DNA of 64,000 nucleotides, from the NCBI RefSeq assembly GCF_000143825.1, contig NZ_CM000961.1, forward strand, positions 1,633,448 through 1,697,447. The letters are read 5' to 3'. Source of the DNA: Corynebacterium genitalium ATCC 33030. Its GTDB lineage: Bacteria > Actinomycetota > Actinomycetes > Mycobacteriales > Mycobacteriaceae. The notes under the pieces were generated by a model. The model was not told the DNA's origin, made no database searches, and saw only the letters and a program-made list of their open reading frames with translations. A program made the translations under genes and the position numbers. Positions 8,962-17,530 of the stretch are shown here, piece by piece (the first letter of the stretch is position 1; every line of letters begins with the position of its first letter).

Positions 8962-9303
8962 TTAAGCCTCCTCGGGGCGCGCAGGCGCCTTTGGTGACAG
9001 CGCCGCGCCAATCCCCGCAGCCGCCGCGGTGAGGAGGAAGCACCCGAACGCGTAGATGAAGGTCCCGTCGTTGAAGTAGAGGATCTTGGCGATAGCGAAG
9101 CCCGCGCCGGTGAGGAAGGGGAGCGACCACGTGAACCGGTGAGTGTAGCCGTCGATAAGCCCGGCGATGGCGGCGGTGGCGAAGATGAACGCGATGACGA
9201 GCGCGACGCTGCCGAGGGGAATGAGCACGAGCGGCCCCACCACGTAGGCGGCAATCACGATGTAGGGGGTCGCTTTAGTCCAGCCAGTTCTCTCTTCGTC
9301 CAT
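8962..9303 (-). CDS. Small hypothetical membrane protein
   Basis: A 113-residue protein with about four hydrophobic segments (YIVIAAYVVGPLVLIPLG, VALVIAFIFATAAIAG, SLPFLTGAGFAIAKIL and FIYAFGCFLLTAAAAGIGAA). Function unknown. TAGAGT at 9312-9317 lies 8 nt before ATG 9303, suggesting a leaderless mRNA. The downstream partner at 8098-8958 starts after a 3-nt gap, so the pair may form one membrane complex; that is inference. Confidence 0.65.
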   Translation of the reverse strand: MDEERTGWTKATPYIVIAAYVVGPLVLIPLGSVALVIAFIFATAAIAGLIDGYTHRFTWSLPFLTGAGFAIAKILYFNDGTFIYAFGCFLLTAAAAGIGAALSPKAPARPEEA

Positions 9304-9311
9304 GGCCTCAC

Positions 9312-9317
9312 ACTCTA
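9312..9317 (-). promoter_or_regulatory. Probable -10 element of the 8098-9303 gene pair
   Basis: On the minus strand TAGAGT is followed by 8 nt and ATG 9303, with no ribosome binding site. Confidence 0.45.
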
Positions 9318-9347
9318 GGCGCTGCCGGGGGCCGGGCGTGAAGGTGC

Positions 9348-10163
9348 CTAAGACGCGGGGGTGAATTTGTTGGTGTAGGTCCTGCCGGCTTCCGGCTCGG
9401 GAATCATCTCGTCGAGGCTGACAGGGCGCAGGCCTTTCGCGCGCAGCCCGTCAATGATGCACGGGACGGCGTCGACGCTTTCTGTGTGGATGTCGTGCAG
9501 CAGAATGATCGAGCCAGGCTGGGATTGATCGACGGCGATATCGCACGACGTTGCTGCGTTGTGATGCTGCCAGTCGTTCGTGTCCACATCCCACATTGCC
9601 AGCGAGAGACCGCGGCTGCCGGCGATGGAGGCCACACGGGCGTCCATGTCGCCATAGGGCGGGCGCAGCCAGCGCGGACCCCAGAACACGGCATCCTTGA
9701 TGTCGGCGTTGGTCACGTCGAGCTCGTTCATAATGCCAGCGTCGGCGAGCGTGGACAGCGGCGGGTGGTTGCGCGAGTGGTTGGCGATGGTGTGCTTGTC
9801 GTTGAGCATGCGGCGCAATATGCCGGGTCGTAGTTCGGCACCCGTCCCGATGACAAAGAAGCTGGCCTTGGCATCCATGTCGCGCAGAATGTTGAGCAGC
9901 CGGACGGTCTCGTCGGAAGGGCCGTCATCAAACGTGACCGCTACGCAGTCGGAGCAGTCCTCCGACGGGACATCGAGCTTCGGCATGGCCTCGCCGGATG
10001 GCTCTGGCACGACGCTCATTGACGGTGTCTGCAGCGTCTCGGTGTCGAGCGTGAGTGCGGGGTCAGCAGAGCTCGGGTCAGCCGCTGCGGGGGCGGCAGG
10101 CGCCGCCAGGGGAACTACACAGACGGCAGCCACAAGCACGGAGAATAGAGAGCGTTTCATCAT
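9348..10163 (-). CDS. Secreted polysaccharide deacetylase (NodB/CE4 family)
   Basis: A probable envelope carbohydrate deacetylase acting outside the membrane. From ATG 10163 it has 271 residues: a signal peptide (MMKRSLFSVLVAAVCVVPLA, with an AAPAAAADP-like cleavage region), a linker and a NodB domain. The five CE4 motifs can be read: TFDDGP with its catalytic and metal Asp, HSRNHP as metal His pair, RPPYGDMD, MWDVDTNDW and IILLHD. The substrate (peptidoglycan or another N-acetylated glycan) cannot be told from sequence. The exact start is uncertain, since upstream in-frame codons exist. Confidence 0.88.
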   Translation of the reverse strand: MMKRSLFSVLVAAVCVVPLAAPAAPAAADPSSADPALTLDTETLQTPSMSVVPEPSGEAMPKLDVPSEDCSDCVAVTFDDGPSDETVRLLNILRDMDAKASFFVIGTGAELRPGILRRMLNDKHTIANHSRNHPPLSTLADAGIMNELDVTNADIKDAVFWGPRWLRPPYGDMDARVASIAGSRGLSLAMWDVDTNDWQHHNAATSCDIAVDQSQPGSIILLHDIHTESVDAVPCIIDGLRAKGLRPVSLDEMIPEPEAGRTYTNKFTPAS

Positions 10164-10262
10164 GTTCCGGGGCACAACAGGGTAGAGACAGTCAGCGCGC
10201 AACTGAATGCGCACTGCACACAGCTGCATTGAGTATGCGTCGGTGGTGTCCGGGGGTCAAGC

Positions 10263-10268
10263 TACGAT
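10263..10268 (+). promoter_or_regulatory. Probable -10 element of priA, leaderless type
   Basis: TACGAT is followed by 7 nt and ATG 10276. The arrangement favours 10276 over the in-frame ATG 10267, which overlaps the hexamer. Confidence 0.5.
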
Positions 10269-10275
10269 GTGGGGC

Positions 10276-12240
10276 ATGCCTGAGACGCTCGCCACGGACA
10301 ACCCTGTTGCGCGTGTCTTGCCGCTTCTGGGTTTGCCGCATTTGGACCGGCCGTTTGATTACCTGGTGGCCGAATCAGACTCGGAAGCCGCGCAGCCGGG
10401 CGTGCGTGTGCGCATTCGTTTCGCGGGGCGGCTCGTGGACGCGCTGGTGCTCGAGCGCGCCGCCACCAGCGACCACGAGGGGAAACTGCGGTTCATTGAG
10501 CGTGTCGTTTCCCCGGAGGTGGTCTACCCAGAGCGCATGCGCTTGCTTATCGACGCATTAGCCGACCGATACGCCGCCACCCGGTCCGACCTCATCCGCA
10601 CCGCTATCCCGCCGCGCCACACCAAAGCCGAGGAAACGGACACCACCACAGCGTGGGAAGAGCTGGGCGAGGCAGCCGAGCCGGACTTGAGCGCCTGGAG
10701 CGCCTACGAGCACGGGGAATCCTTTGTCGATGCCGTCATCGGCGGAACACTCGCGCGGGCGGCCTGGCAAATTGCGCCCGGCGACGATTGGGCTGCCGCA
10801 CTCGCGGCGCTAGCCACGAAGGTGGCGAAGGACGGCGGGGGAGTCCTCATCGTCGTACCCGACCAGACGGACGTCGACACGGTCGACGTAGCCCTGCGCG
10901 AGCTGGTGGGGCCGCGGCAGATCACCACGCTCACGGCCTCACTTGGCCCCCAGGCAAGGTACAGCCGGTTCCTGTCGGTGCTGCATGGGCAGGGCCGGAT
11001 TGTGGTGGGGACGCGGTCGGCGGGGTTCGCGCCCGTCGAAAAGCTGCAACTCGCCGTCGTGATGTTCGACGGCGACGATTCTCTCGTCGACCCGCGCGCC
11101 CCGTACACCCACGCGCGAGAGGTGCTGACTACGCGCTCAGCGATCGAGAAGGCCTCGCTCATCATCGGCGGTCACGCACGCACGGCGGAGACGCAGTTGC
11201 TTGTGGAATCCGGGTGGGCGCACGACTTGGTGGCGCCGCGTGCGACGGTGCGGGCTCGGTCGCCGTTCATTCACGCTGCTGGCGACAGCGACTTCGCGTT
11301 GGAGAAAGACCCGCGCGCGGCCGCTGCCCGCATCCCGTCTGTCGCGTTCGAGGCCGCACGCAAGGCGCTGGCCGCCGACAAGCCGGTGTTGTTCCAAGTA
11401 CCGCGCACCGGGTATGTGCAGTCCTTGGCGTGCGGAAATTGCCGCGAACCAGCTCGCTGCCGCGCGTGCAACGGACCGCTGGGCCTGCCCAGTGGCGGGG
11501 AAGCCGCCGCGCCGACATGCCGCTGGTGTGGGCGGATGGACTCGTCGTACGTGTGCCCGGTGTGCGGCTCGCACCGCCTGAGGGCCGTCGTGCTGGGAAC
11601 GCAGCGCACCGCGGAAGAACTCGGCCGCGCCTTCGCACCGGCCAAGGTGATCATGTCCTGGGGAGAGAAGATTCTCAAGGAGGTGCCGGGCGGGCCCGCC
11701 ATCGTCGTCGCCACGCCGGGGGCAGAACCACGCGCCAGCGGAGGTTATGGTGCCGCTGTCCTGTTAGATACGTGGGCGTTGCTCGGCCGCCCGGACATGC
11801 GGGCGAGTGAGGAGGCGTTGGCGAAGTGGATGGGGGCGGCGGGGCTCGTCGATAAGCAAGGCGACGTTGTCGTTGTCGCAGACCCCGCGCTGCCCGTCGT
11901 CCAGCACCTCATCCGCTGGGATGCGCCCGGATATGCGGCCCACGAGCTGGAAGCGCGGCGTGAGGTGCGGTTCCCGCCCGCGGTGCACATGGCGGCGGTG
12001 GATTCGCCTAGGGAGTCGCTGACGGATTTCCTGGCGCACATCGATTTGCCGCCGCACGCGGAGGTGCTCGGCCCGGTTGACCTTGCTGACGAGACCTATC
12101 AACAGCGCGTGCTCATCCGCGCCCCGCTGTCGACGCGCACTGCGCTGGGCAAGGCGCTGCGGGCGGCGAACGTGAACCGTGCCACCCGCAAACAGGAGGT
12201 GCCGCTGCGCATCACCGTCAATCCGATGGACATTGGTTAG
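10276..12240 (+). CDS. priA: PriA-type primosomal protein N' lacking helicase motifs
   Basis: A PriA homologue (654 residues from ATG 10276). The N-terminal DNA-binding domain (LPHLDRPFDYLV, then VRVRIRFAGRLVDALVLE) and the cysteine-rich zinc-binding insertion are intact (CGNC, CRAC, CRWC and CPVC, about residues 388-435). The helicase core is degenerate: there is no GxGKT Walker A, and the DEEH box of canonical PriA reads FDGDD. Loss of these motifs is known for actinobacterial PriA, so a structural role in replication restart without unwinding is likely. The frame is intact, so this is not a pseudogene. Confidence 0.9.
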   Translation: MPETLATDNPVARVLPLLGLPHLDRPFDYLVAESDSEAAQPGVRVRIRFAGRLVDALVLERAATSDHEGKLRFIERVVSPEVVYPERMRLLIDALADRYAATRSDLIRTAIPPRHTKAEETDTTTAWEELGEAAEPDLSAWSAYEHGESFVDAVIGGTLARAAWQIAPGDDWAAALAALATKVAKDGGGVLIVVPDQTDVDTVDVALRELVGPRQITTLTASLGPQARYSRFLSVLHGQGRIVVGTRSAGFAPVEKLQLAVVMFDGDDSLVDPRAPYTHAREVLTTRSAIEKASLIIGGHARTAETQLLVESGWAHDLVAPRATVRARSPFIHAAGDSDFALEKDPRAAAARIPSVAFEAARKALAADKPVLFQVPRTGYVQSLACGNCREPARCRACNGPLGLPSGGEAAAPTCRWCGRMDSSYVCPVCGSHRLRAVVLGTQRTAEELGRAFAPAKVIMSWGEKILKEVPGGPAIVVATPGAEPRASGGYGAAVLLDTWALLGRPDMRASEEALAKWMGAAGLVDKQGDVVVVADPALPVVQHLIRWDAPGYAAHELEARREVRFPPAVHMAAVDSPRESLTDFLAHIDLPPHAEVLGPVDLADETYQQRVLIRAPLSTRTALGKALRAANVNRATRKQEVPLRITVNPMDIG

Positions 12241-12243
12241 ACT
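12238..12243 (+). promoter_or_regulatory. Probable -10 element of def, leaderless type
   Basis: TAGACT overlaps the priA stop codon and is followed by 7 nt and ATG 12251, with no ribosome binding site. Confidence 0.5.
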
Positions 12244-12250
12244 CGCGCCC

Positions 12251-12781
12251 ATGACAGTTCGCCCCATCAGGATCTTCGGGGATCCGGTGCTCAATTCCGA
12301 AGCCACCCGCATCGACACGTTCGACGAAGCGCTACGCACGCTGGTCAGCGACATGCTGGAGACGATGGATGCCGCCGGCGGCGTGGGCTTGGCTGCCAAC
12401 CAGATCGGGCTGACCAAGCGCATTTTCGTCTACGACTGCAACGGCATGCGCGGCGCCCTGATCAATCCGGTGTGGGAGCCGATCGACGACTACGTGCAGA
12501 TCGGCCCAGAGGGCTGTTTGTCCATCCCGGGCATTCAGGCTGAGGTGGAGCGGCACGAGAACGTCATCGCTCGCGGCCAAGATGAGTTCGGCCGTCCGGT
12601 GGCAATCCGCGGCAACGGCTTGCTGGCGCGCTGCATCCAGCACGAAACAGACCACCTGGACGGGGTGCTGTTCCTGCGGCGTTTGGAGCCGGAGGTGCGC
12701 AAGGAAGCCATGGCGGTTATCCGCGGTGCGGATTGGCACCAGGCACAGGGGGAGCTGGTTGAGGAAAGAGACAGGGCATGA
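12251..12781 (+). CDS. def: Peptide deformylase
   Basis: Removes the formyl group from the N-terminal methionine of new proteins. All three motifs are present in 176 residues: GVGLAANQIG (about 41-50), EGCLS with the metal Cys, and QHETDHLDG with the HExxH metal site. ATG 12251 (MTVRPIRIFGDPVL) matches the family start. The gene overlaps fmt by ATGA, pairing the enzymes that remove and add the formyl group, a common arrangement. Confidence 0.96.
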   Translation: MTVRPIRIFGDPVLNSEATRIDTFDEALRTLVSDMLETMDAAGGVGLAANQIGLTKRIFVYDCNGMRGALINPVWEPIDDYVQIGPEGCLSIPGIQAEVERHENVIARGQDEFGRPVAIRGNGLLARCIQHETDHLDGVLFLRRLEPEVRKEAMAVIRGADWHQAQGELVEERDRA

Positions 12782-13725
12782 GATTGATTTTCGCAGGCAC
12801 ACCCGAACCGGCCGTCGTCGCACTGCAGAAGCTCATCGCCTCCGATCACGAGGTCGTCGCAGTGCTCACCCGCCCGGACGCGAAGAAGGGCCGCGGCCGC
12901 ACCCTGCATCCGTCGCCGGTCAAGGCGCTGGCTATGGAGCACGGCATCGAGGTGCTCACCCCAGAGACTCTGCGCGGCAACGAGGAGGTGCATGCCCGGC
13001 TGACGGAGCTGGCTCCCGATGCCATTCCCGTTGTCGCCTACGGCAATCTCATCCCAAAGGACTTTCTGGCCATTCCCCGCCACGGCTGGATCAACCTGCA
13101 CTTTTCGCTGCTGCCGCAATGGCGCGGGGCCGCACCCGTGCAGGCCGGGATTCTCCACGGCGACGAATTCGGCGGCGCCACGACGTTCCGGATCGACCAG
13201 GGCTTGGACACTGGTGACATCATCGGTCAACAGCGTGAAGAAATCCGCGCCACCGACACGGCGGATGACCTGCTGACGCGCCTGGCCTATGACGGTGCTG
13301 ACCTGCTCGTCCGCACCATGGATGACCTGGAATCCGGTGCCGCGACATTCACCCTGCAGGAGGGGGAGGCGACCTACGCGCCGAAGATCACTAAAGATGA
13401 TGCCCGCATTGACTGGCAGTCCTCCGCGGCGGAGATTGACCGCGCCGTTCGCGCCCACACACCGGGCCCCGGAGCGTGGACAACGCTTGACGACGCCCGC
13501 TACAAAGTCGGCCCCATCACCCCCTCCCACGAGCAACTCGCGCCGGGGCATGTGGCCATTTCCAAGGACGAAGTGCGTGTTGGCACCGGCGACGGGTCCG
13601 TTGTGCTGGGCATGATCCAGCCCCCGGGAAAGAAGATGATGCGGGCCACCGACTGGGCCCGCGGCCTCCACACCTCCGGCTCTGAAGACAGGTCTGGAGC
13701 TGGCGCGGAGGTGGTCTTCGAATGA
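12778..13725 (+). CDS. fmt: Methionyl-tRNA formyltransferase
   Basis: Transfers the formyl group from 10-formyltetrahydrofolate to initiator Met-tRNA. The 315 residues show the N-terminal RLIFAGTPEPAVVAL and the catalytic region INLHFSLLPQWRGAAPVQ with Asn and His, followed by RIDQGLDTGDI with the catalytic Asp. The C-terminal tRNA-binding domain follows from about residue 205. The start overlaps def by 4 nt and the end overlaps rsmB by 4 nt, implying translational coupling. Confidence 0.96.
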   Translation: MRLIFAGTPEPAVVALQKLIASDHEVVAVLTRPDAKKGRGRTLHPSPVKALAMEHGIEVLTPETLRGNEEVHARLTELAPDAIPVVAYGNLIPKDFLAIPRHGWINLHFSLLPQWRGAAPVQAGILHGDEFGGATTFRIDQGLDTGDIIGQQREEIRATDTADDLLTRLAYDGADLLVRTMDDLESGAATFTLQEGEATYAPKITKDDARIDWQSSAAEIDRAVRAHTPGPGAWTTLDDARYKVGPITPSHEQLAPGHVAISKDEVRVGTGDGSVVLGMIQPPGKKMMRATDWARGLHTSGSEDRSGAGAEVVFE

Positions 13726-15182
13726 GCGGCGGATTCCGGTCGCGCACGAAGAGCGCGCAGCAGGGCAAGCCAGGGCAGTCCCAGTCCAGGCAGGGAAAGC
13801 CGAAGCAAAGGCACAACACGCAGAAGCGGCCGCAGGCGCACTCGCGCATTGGCGACGCTGCACGCGAGGCCGCGTTCGACGCGGTGCTGCGCGTGGAGAC
13901 GGAGGACGCGTTCGGCAACCTGGTCCTGCCGCAAATCCTCCGTGAACGCAAAGTCAAAGGCCGCGATGCTGCTTTTGCCACCGAGCTGGCCTACGGCACG
14001 TTGCGGACACTGGGGGTCCTCGACGCGGTCATCGCGGAATGCTCGTCGCGTCCGCTGACTGAGCTCGACCCAGCCGTGCTGACGGCGCTGCGACTTGGCA
14101 CCTACCAGCTGTTGATGACGCGGGTGGATGACCACGCTGCCGTCGACACATCGGTGCGCCTCGCGGAGGCCGCAGGCCAAGGCAAGGCGAAGGGCTTTGT
14201 CAACGGCATCCTGCGCACTGTCGCGCGCACGTCGGCGCAAGAATGGATGGATAAGCTCGCGCCGTCCGACGAGCCGTCGGCGACCGCGTTTCGCACCGCG
14301 CACCCGGAATGGATCGCGCGCTCGTTCGCGCAGGTGTTACCCGCAGAAGAATTGGAAGCGGCGCTCAAAGCTGATTCGGAGCGGCCGAAAGTGCATCTCG
14401 TTGCACGGCCGGGGGAGATGAGCGCGGAGGAGCTCGCACTGGTCACCGGTGGCGAGGAGGGCCGCTACAGCCCCTACGCTGTCTACCTCGACGGCGGTGA
14501 CCCAGGATCACTCGAACCGGTGCGCGACCGCATGGCGGCGGTGCAAGACGAGGGTTCGCAGCTCATCGCCCGCGCGGTGACCGAAGTGCCCGTCGAGGCT
14601 GACGGCGGCGACCACGGCCGTTGGCTGGATCTGTGCGCAGGCCCAGGCGGCAAGGCCGCGCTCATGGGCTCCATCGCCGCGATCGACGGCGCAACGGTCG
14701 ATGCGGTGGAGATCGGGGAGACCCGCGCTGAGTTGATCCGCAAGAGCACCGAAGGCTTGCCGGTGACGGTCCACGTCGCCGACGGACGCAATCCCGGTCT
14801 CGAGGCGGGCTTTGACCGCGTGCTTGTGGACGCCCCGTGCTCCGGCCTAGGTGCCCTGCGCCGCCGCCCTGAAGCCCGGTGGCGCAAGAGCGAAGACGAC
14901 GTTGCTGAGTTGAACACGCTGCAGGAAGAGCTGCTCGCCTCCGCCGTGAATCTGGCCAAGCCCGGTGGTGTGGTGGTGTATTCCACGTGTTCGCCGGATG
15001 CGCGGGAGACGCGGGGGATCGTCGATAAGCAACTGGCGAAGGGGGACGTTGAAGAGCTGGACGCGCGCGAGTTCCTTTCGGAGATGGGCGAGCTTGGTGA
15101 GCACCTCAGCGCACAAATGTGGCCGCACCGGCACGGCACGGACGCTATGTTTCTGTCCGTTCTCCGTAAGATGAAGTCATGA
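13722..15182 (+). CDS. rsmB: 16S rRNA (cytosine-967-C5) methyltransferase
   Basis: Methylates C967 of 16S rRNA using S-adenosylmethionine. A basic, Gln-rich N-terminal tail (about 45 residues) precedes a NusB-like RNA-binding domain (about 45-185). The methyltransferase domain has the SAM motif LDLCAGPGGKAALMG and the two catalytic cysteine motifs VDAPCSGLGALRR and VYSTCSPDARE. The 486-residue length is usual for actinobacteria. It overlaps fmt and rpe by 4 nt each. Confidence 0.94.
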   Translation: MSGGFRSRTKSAQQGKPGQSQSRQGKPKQRHNTQKRPQAHSRIGDAAREAAFDAVLRVETEDAFGNLVLPQILRERKVKGRDAAFATELAYGTLRTLGVLDAVIAECSSRPLTELDPAVLTALRLGTYQLLMTRVDDHAAVDTSVRLAEAAGQGKAKGFVNGILRTVARTSAQEWMDKLAPSDEPSATAFRTAHPEWIARSFAQVLPAEELEAALKADSERPKVHLVARPGEMSAEELALVTGGEEGRYSPYAVYLDGGDPGSLEPVRDRMAAVQDEGSQLIARAVTEVPVEADGGDHGRWLDLCAGPGGKAALMGSIAAIDGATVDAVEIGETRAELIRKSTEGLPVTVHVADGRNPGLEAGFDRVLVDAPCSGLGALRRRPEARWRKSEDDVAELNTLQEELLASAVNLAKPGGVVVYSTCSPDARETRGIVDKQLAKGDVEELDAREFLSEMGELGEHLSAQMWPHRHGTDAMFLSVLRKMKS

Positions 15183-15850
15183 TCTACATCGCCCCGTCGA
15201 TCCTGGCCGCCGATTACGCCGCGCTCGGCGCGGACGTGGAAAAGGTACCCACCGCCGACTTGATCCACGTGGACATCATGGACGGCCACTTCGTGCCTAA
15301 CCTGTCATTCGGGCCGGACGTGACCAAGGCCGTCAACCGCGTCACCGACCAGTTCCTGGACATCCACATGATGATCGAGGAGCCGGAGCGCTGGTTCGAG
15401 ACCTACATCGATGCTGGCGGCGACCGTCTCGTCTTCCACATCGAGGCAACGAACGACCACATCAACGCAGCAAAGAAGCTGCATGACTTGGGCGTCGAGG
15501 CTGGATTCGCGATCAAGCCCGGCACGCCGATCGAGCCGTATCTCGACGACCTCGAGCACTTCGAGGAAGTCATGATTATGAGCGTCGAGCCCGGTTTCGG
15601 CGGCCAAAAATTCATGCCGGAGGTCTTAAACAAGGTGGTCACGTTACGCGAGCACATCGCAAACGCTGGCTTATCGACGATCATTGGCATCGACGGCGGC
15701 ATCGGCGAATCCACCATCAAGCAAGCCGCTGAGGCTGGCGTGGAGTCTTTCGTCGCGGGATCGGCGGTGTTCGGCGCGCACGACCCGGCAGAGGCAGTGG
15801 AGAAGCTGCGCGGGTTGGCGACCGAGGCCCGCCCGGCGGATGCTGTATGA
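15179..15850 (+). CDS. rpe: Ribulose-phosphate 3-epimerase
   Basis: Interconverts ribulose 5-phosphate and xylulose 5-phosphate in the pentose phosphate pathway. The 223-residue TIM barrel carries HVDIMDGHFVPNLSFGP with metal and catalytic residues, HMMIEEP, IMSVEPGFGGQKF and IGIDGGI with the second catalytic Asp. It sits in the middle of the coupled run (ATGA overlaps on both sides) just before the riboflavin genes, whose precursor ribulose 5-phosphate it shares. Confidence 0.97.
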   Translation: MIYIAPSILAADYAALGADVEKVPTADLIHVDIMDGHFVPNLSFGPDVTKAVNRVTDQFLDIHMMIEEPERWFETYIDAGGDRLVFHIEATNDHINAAKKLHDLGVEAGFAIKPGTPIEPYLDDLEHFEEVMIMSVEPGFGGQKFMPEVLNKVVTLREHIANAGLSTIIGIDGGIGESTIKQAAEAGVESFVAGSAVFGAHDPAEAVEKLRGLATEARPADAV

Positions 15851-16932
15851 GGCACTACACCCACACATTCACCGAACAGGAAGAAACAGCGCTGTGGGAA
15901 GCGCTCGACGCCGGTGCTGAAGTGCGGGGCACGACGAGCCCCAACCCGCCTGTCGGGTGCGTCATCTACCGCGAGGTTGAGCCGGTGATCGTGGACGACT
16001 GGGATCAGGCCGAGCCGGAGATCATCGCCACCGGGGGAACTGAACCTGCCGGCGGACGGCACGCGGAGATCGTCGCCCTGGACGCGGCGCGTGAAAAGGT
16101 CGGGGATGACGGGCTGAGGGGTGCCTGCATGCTGGTCACCCTTGAACCGTGCAACCACACCGGGCGGACAGGGCCGTGTGCGGAAGCGATCGTGGCGGCC
16201 GGTATCGCCAAAGTCGTCTACATCGAGCCGGATCCGAATCCGGAGGCATCCGGCGGTGCCGAGTACCTGCGCCGGCACGGGGTGGAAGTGCACCACAAGA
16301 CCTACGACGTGACCGGACTTGCGCCATGGTTGACGGCGGTGCGCCATGGCCGGGTGTCGGTCACCGCCAAGTTCGCCGCTACCCTCGACGGGTTCGTGGC
16401 TGCGCCGGACGGGTCGAGCCAGTGGATCACCGGTCCGATCACCCGCGAGTGGGTGCATGAGGATCGCTCGCGGGTGGACGCGATCATCATCGGCACCGGA
16501 ACGGCCTTGGCTGATAACCCGTCGTTGACTGCCCGGAAAGCTGACGGATCGTTGGCGGAGAGGCAGCCGCGCAGGGTGGTCGTCGGCACGCGTGAGGTAC
16601 CGGAGGGCAATCTGACCCGGCTTGGGTTCGAGCGGTACGCCACCCCGCAGGAGGCACTCGATGCGCTGTGGGAGACCGGGGCGCGGCACGTCATCGTAGA
16701 AGGCGGGCCGACGCTTATGCGCAGCGTGTTCGAGCTCGGCGTGGTCGACGCGATTCACGCATACGTCGCCCCGATGCTTTTCGGGGCTGGACGCAGCATG
16801 ATCGATGGACCATTGGTGGGCACGCTTGCGCAGGCGCAACGCTATGAGATCGACTACGTCGACTACACCAGTAACGACGACGTGCTCATTGCGCTTCGCC
16901 GTTGCGAAGAGTGCGAGGAAGAGGAGACTTAA
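15847..16932 (+). CDS. ribD: Bifunctional riboflavin deaminase/reductase RibD
   Basis: Catalyses the deaminase and reductase steps that follow GTP cyclohydrolase II in riboflavin synthesis. The N-terminal zinc deaminase domain has HAEIVAL and TLEPCNHTGRTGPCAEAI (His-Glu and two Cys ligands). The reductase domain begins near residue 170 (VSVTAKFAATLDGFVAAPDG). It has 361 residues. No FMN riboswitch precedes it, because it overlaps rpe by 4 nt. Its stop codon overlaps the ribE start as TAATG. Confidence 0.96.
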   Translation: MRHYTHTFTEQEETALWEALDAGAEVRGTTSPNPPVGCVIYREVEPVIVDDWDQAEPEIIATGGTEPAGGRHAEIVALDAAREKVGDDGLRGACMLVTLEPCNHTGRTGPCAEAIVAAGIAKVVYIEPDPNPEASGGAEYLRRHGVEVHHKTYDVTGLAPWLTAVRHGRVSVTAKFAATLDGFVAAPDGSSQWITGPITREWVHEDRSRVDAIIIGTGTALADNPSLTARKADGSLAERQPRRVVVGTREVPEGNLTRLGFERYATPQEALDALWETGARHVIVEGGPTLMRSVFELGVVDAIHAYVAPMLFGAGRSMIDGPLVGTLAQAQRYEIDYVDYTSNDDVLIALRRCEECEEEET

Positions 16933-17525
16933 TGTTCACGGGTTTGGTGGAGGAAGTGGGCAGCGTCGAGAAGCTGGAACGGCTCGATGAGGCCGTGCGA
17001 CTCACGGTGCGAGGACCGAAAGTCACTGCTGATGCCCAGCCGGGCGATTCGATCGCGGTCGACGGCGTGTGTCTAACGGTCGTGGAGGCTGCAGGTGACG
17101 TGTTCACCGCCGACGTCATGCAGGAAACGCTGAACCGCTCCCGCTTGGGCAGCTACGAGGTCGGCTCGAACGTCAACCTCGAGCGAGCCCTGGCGGCGGG
17201 GGCGCGAATGGGTGGCCACATCGTGCAGGGGCATGTCGACGGTGTCGGCGAGCTCATCTCCCGTGAAAGTTCAGAGCACTGGGACGTGCTGCGTTTCTCG
17301 TTGCCCGAGCAGCTCACGCGCTACATCGTGGAGAAGGGCTCGATCGCGCTCAACGGCACCTCGCTGACAGTCTCTGCGGTAAGCGCGGACTACGTGGAGG
17401 TCTCGCTCATCCCGACGACGTTGGCTGAAACGACATTCGGTGAGTTGGCCGTCGGCGAGCCGGTGAACATGGAAGTTGACGTGGTGGCCAAATACGTCGA
17501 AAAAATGGTGGCGGGCTACCATTAG
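16932..17525 (+). CDS. ribE: Riboflavin synthase, alpha chain
   Basis: Dismutates two 6,7-dimethyl-8-ribityllumazine molecules to riboflavin. The 197-residue protein has two tandem lumazine-binding barrels: [16 protein letters not shown] opens the first and [17 protein letters not shown] opens the second. ATG 16932 is the canonical MFTG start; in-frame codons upstream lie inside ribD. It is also named ribC in some corynebacteria. Confidence 0.96.
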   Translation: MFTGLVEEVGSVEKLERLDEAVRLTVRGPKVTADAQPGDSIAVDGVCLTVVEAAGDVFTADVMQETLNRSRLGSYEVGSNVNLERALAAGARMGGHIVQGHVDGVGELISRESSEHWDVLRFSLPEQLTRYIVEKGSIALNGTSLTVSAVSADYVEVSLIPTTLAETTFGELAVGEPVNMEVDVVAKYVEKMVAGYH

Positions 17526-17530
17526 TCCCC

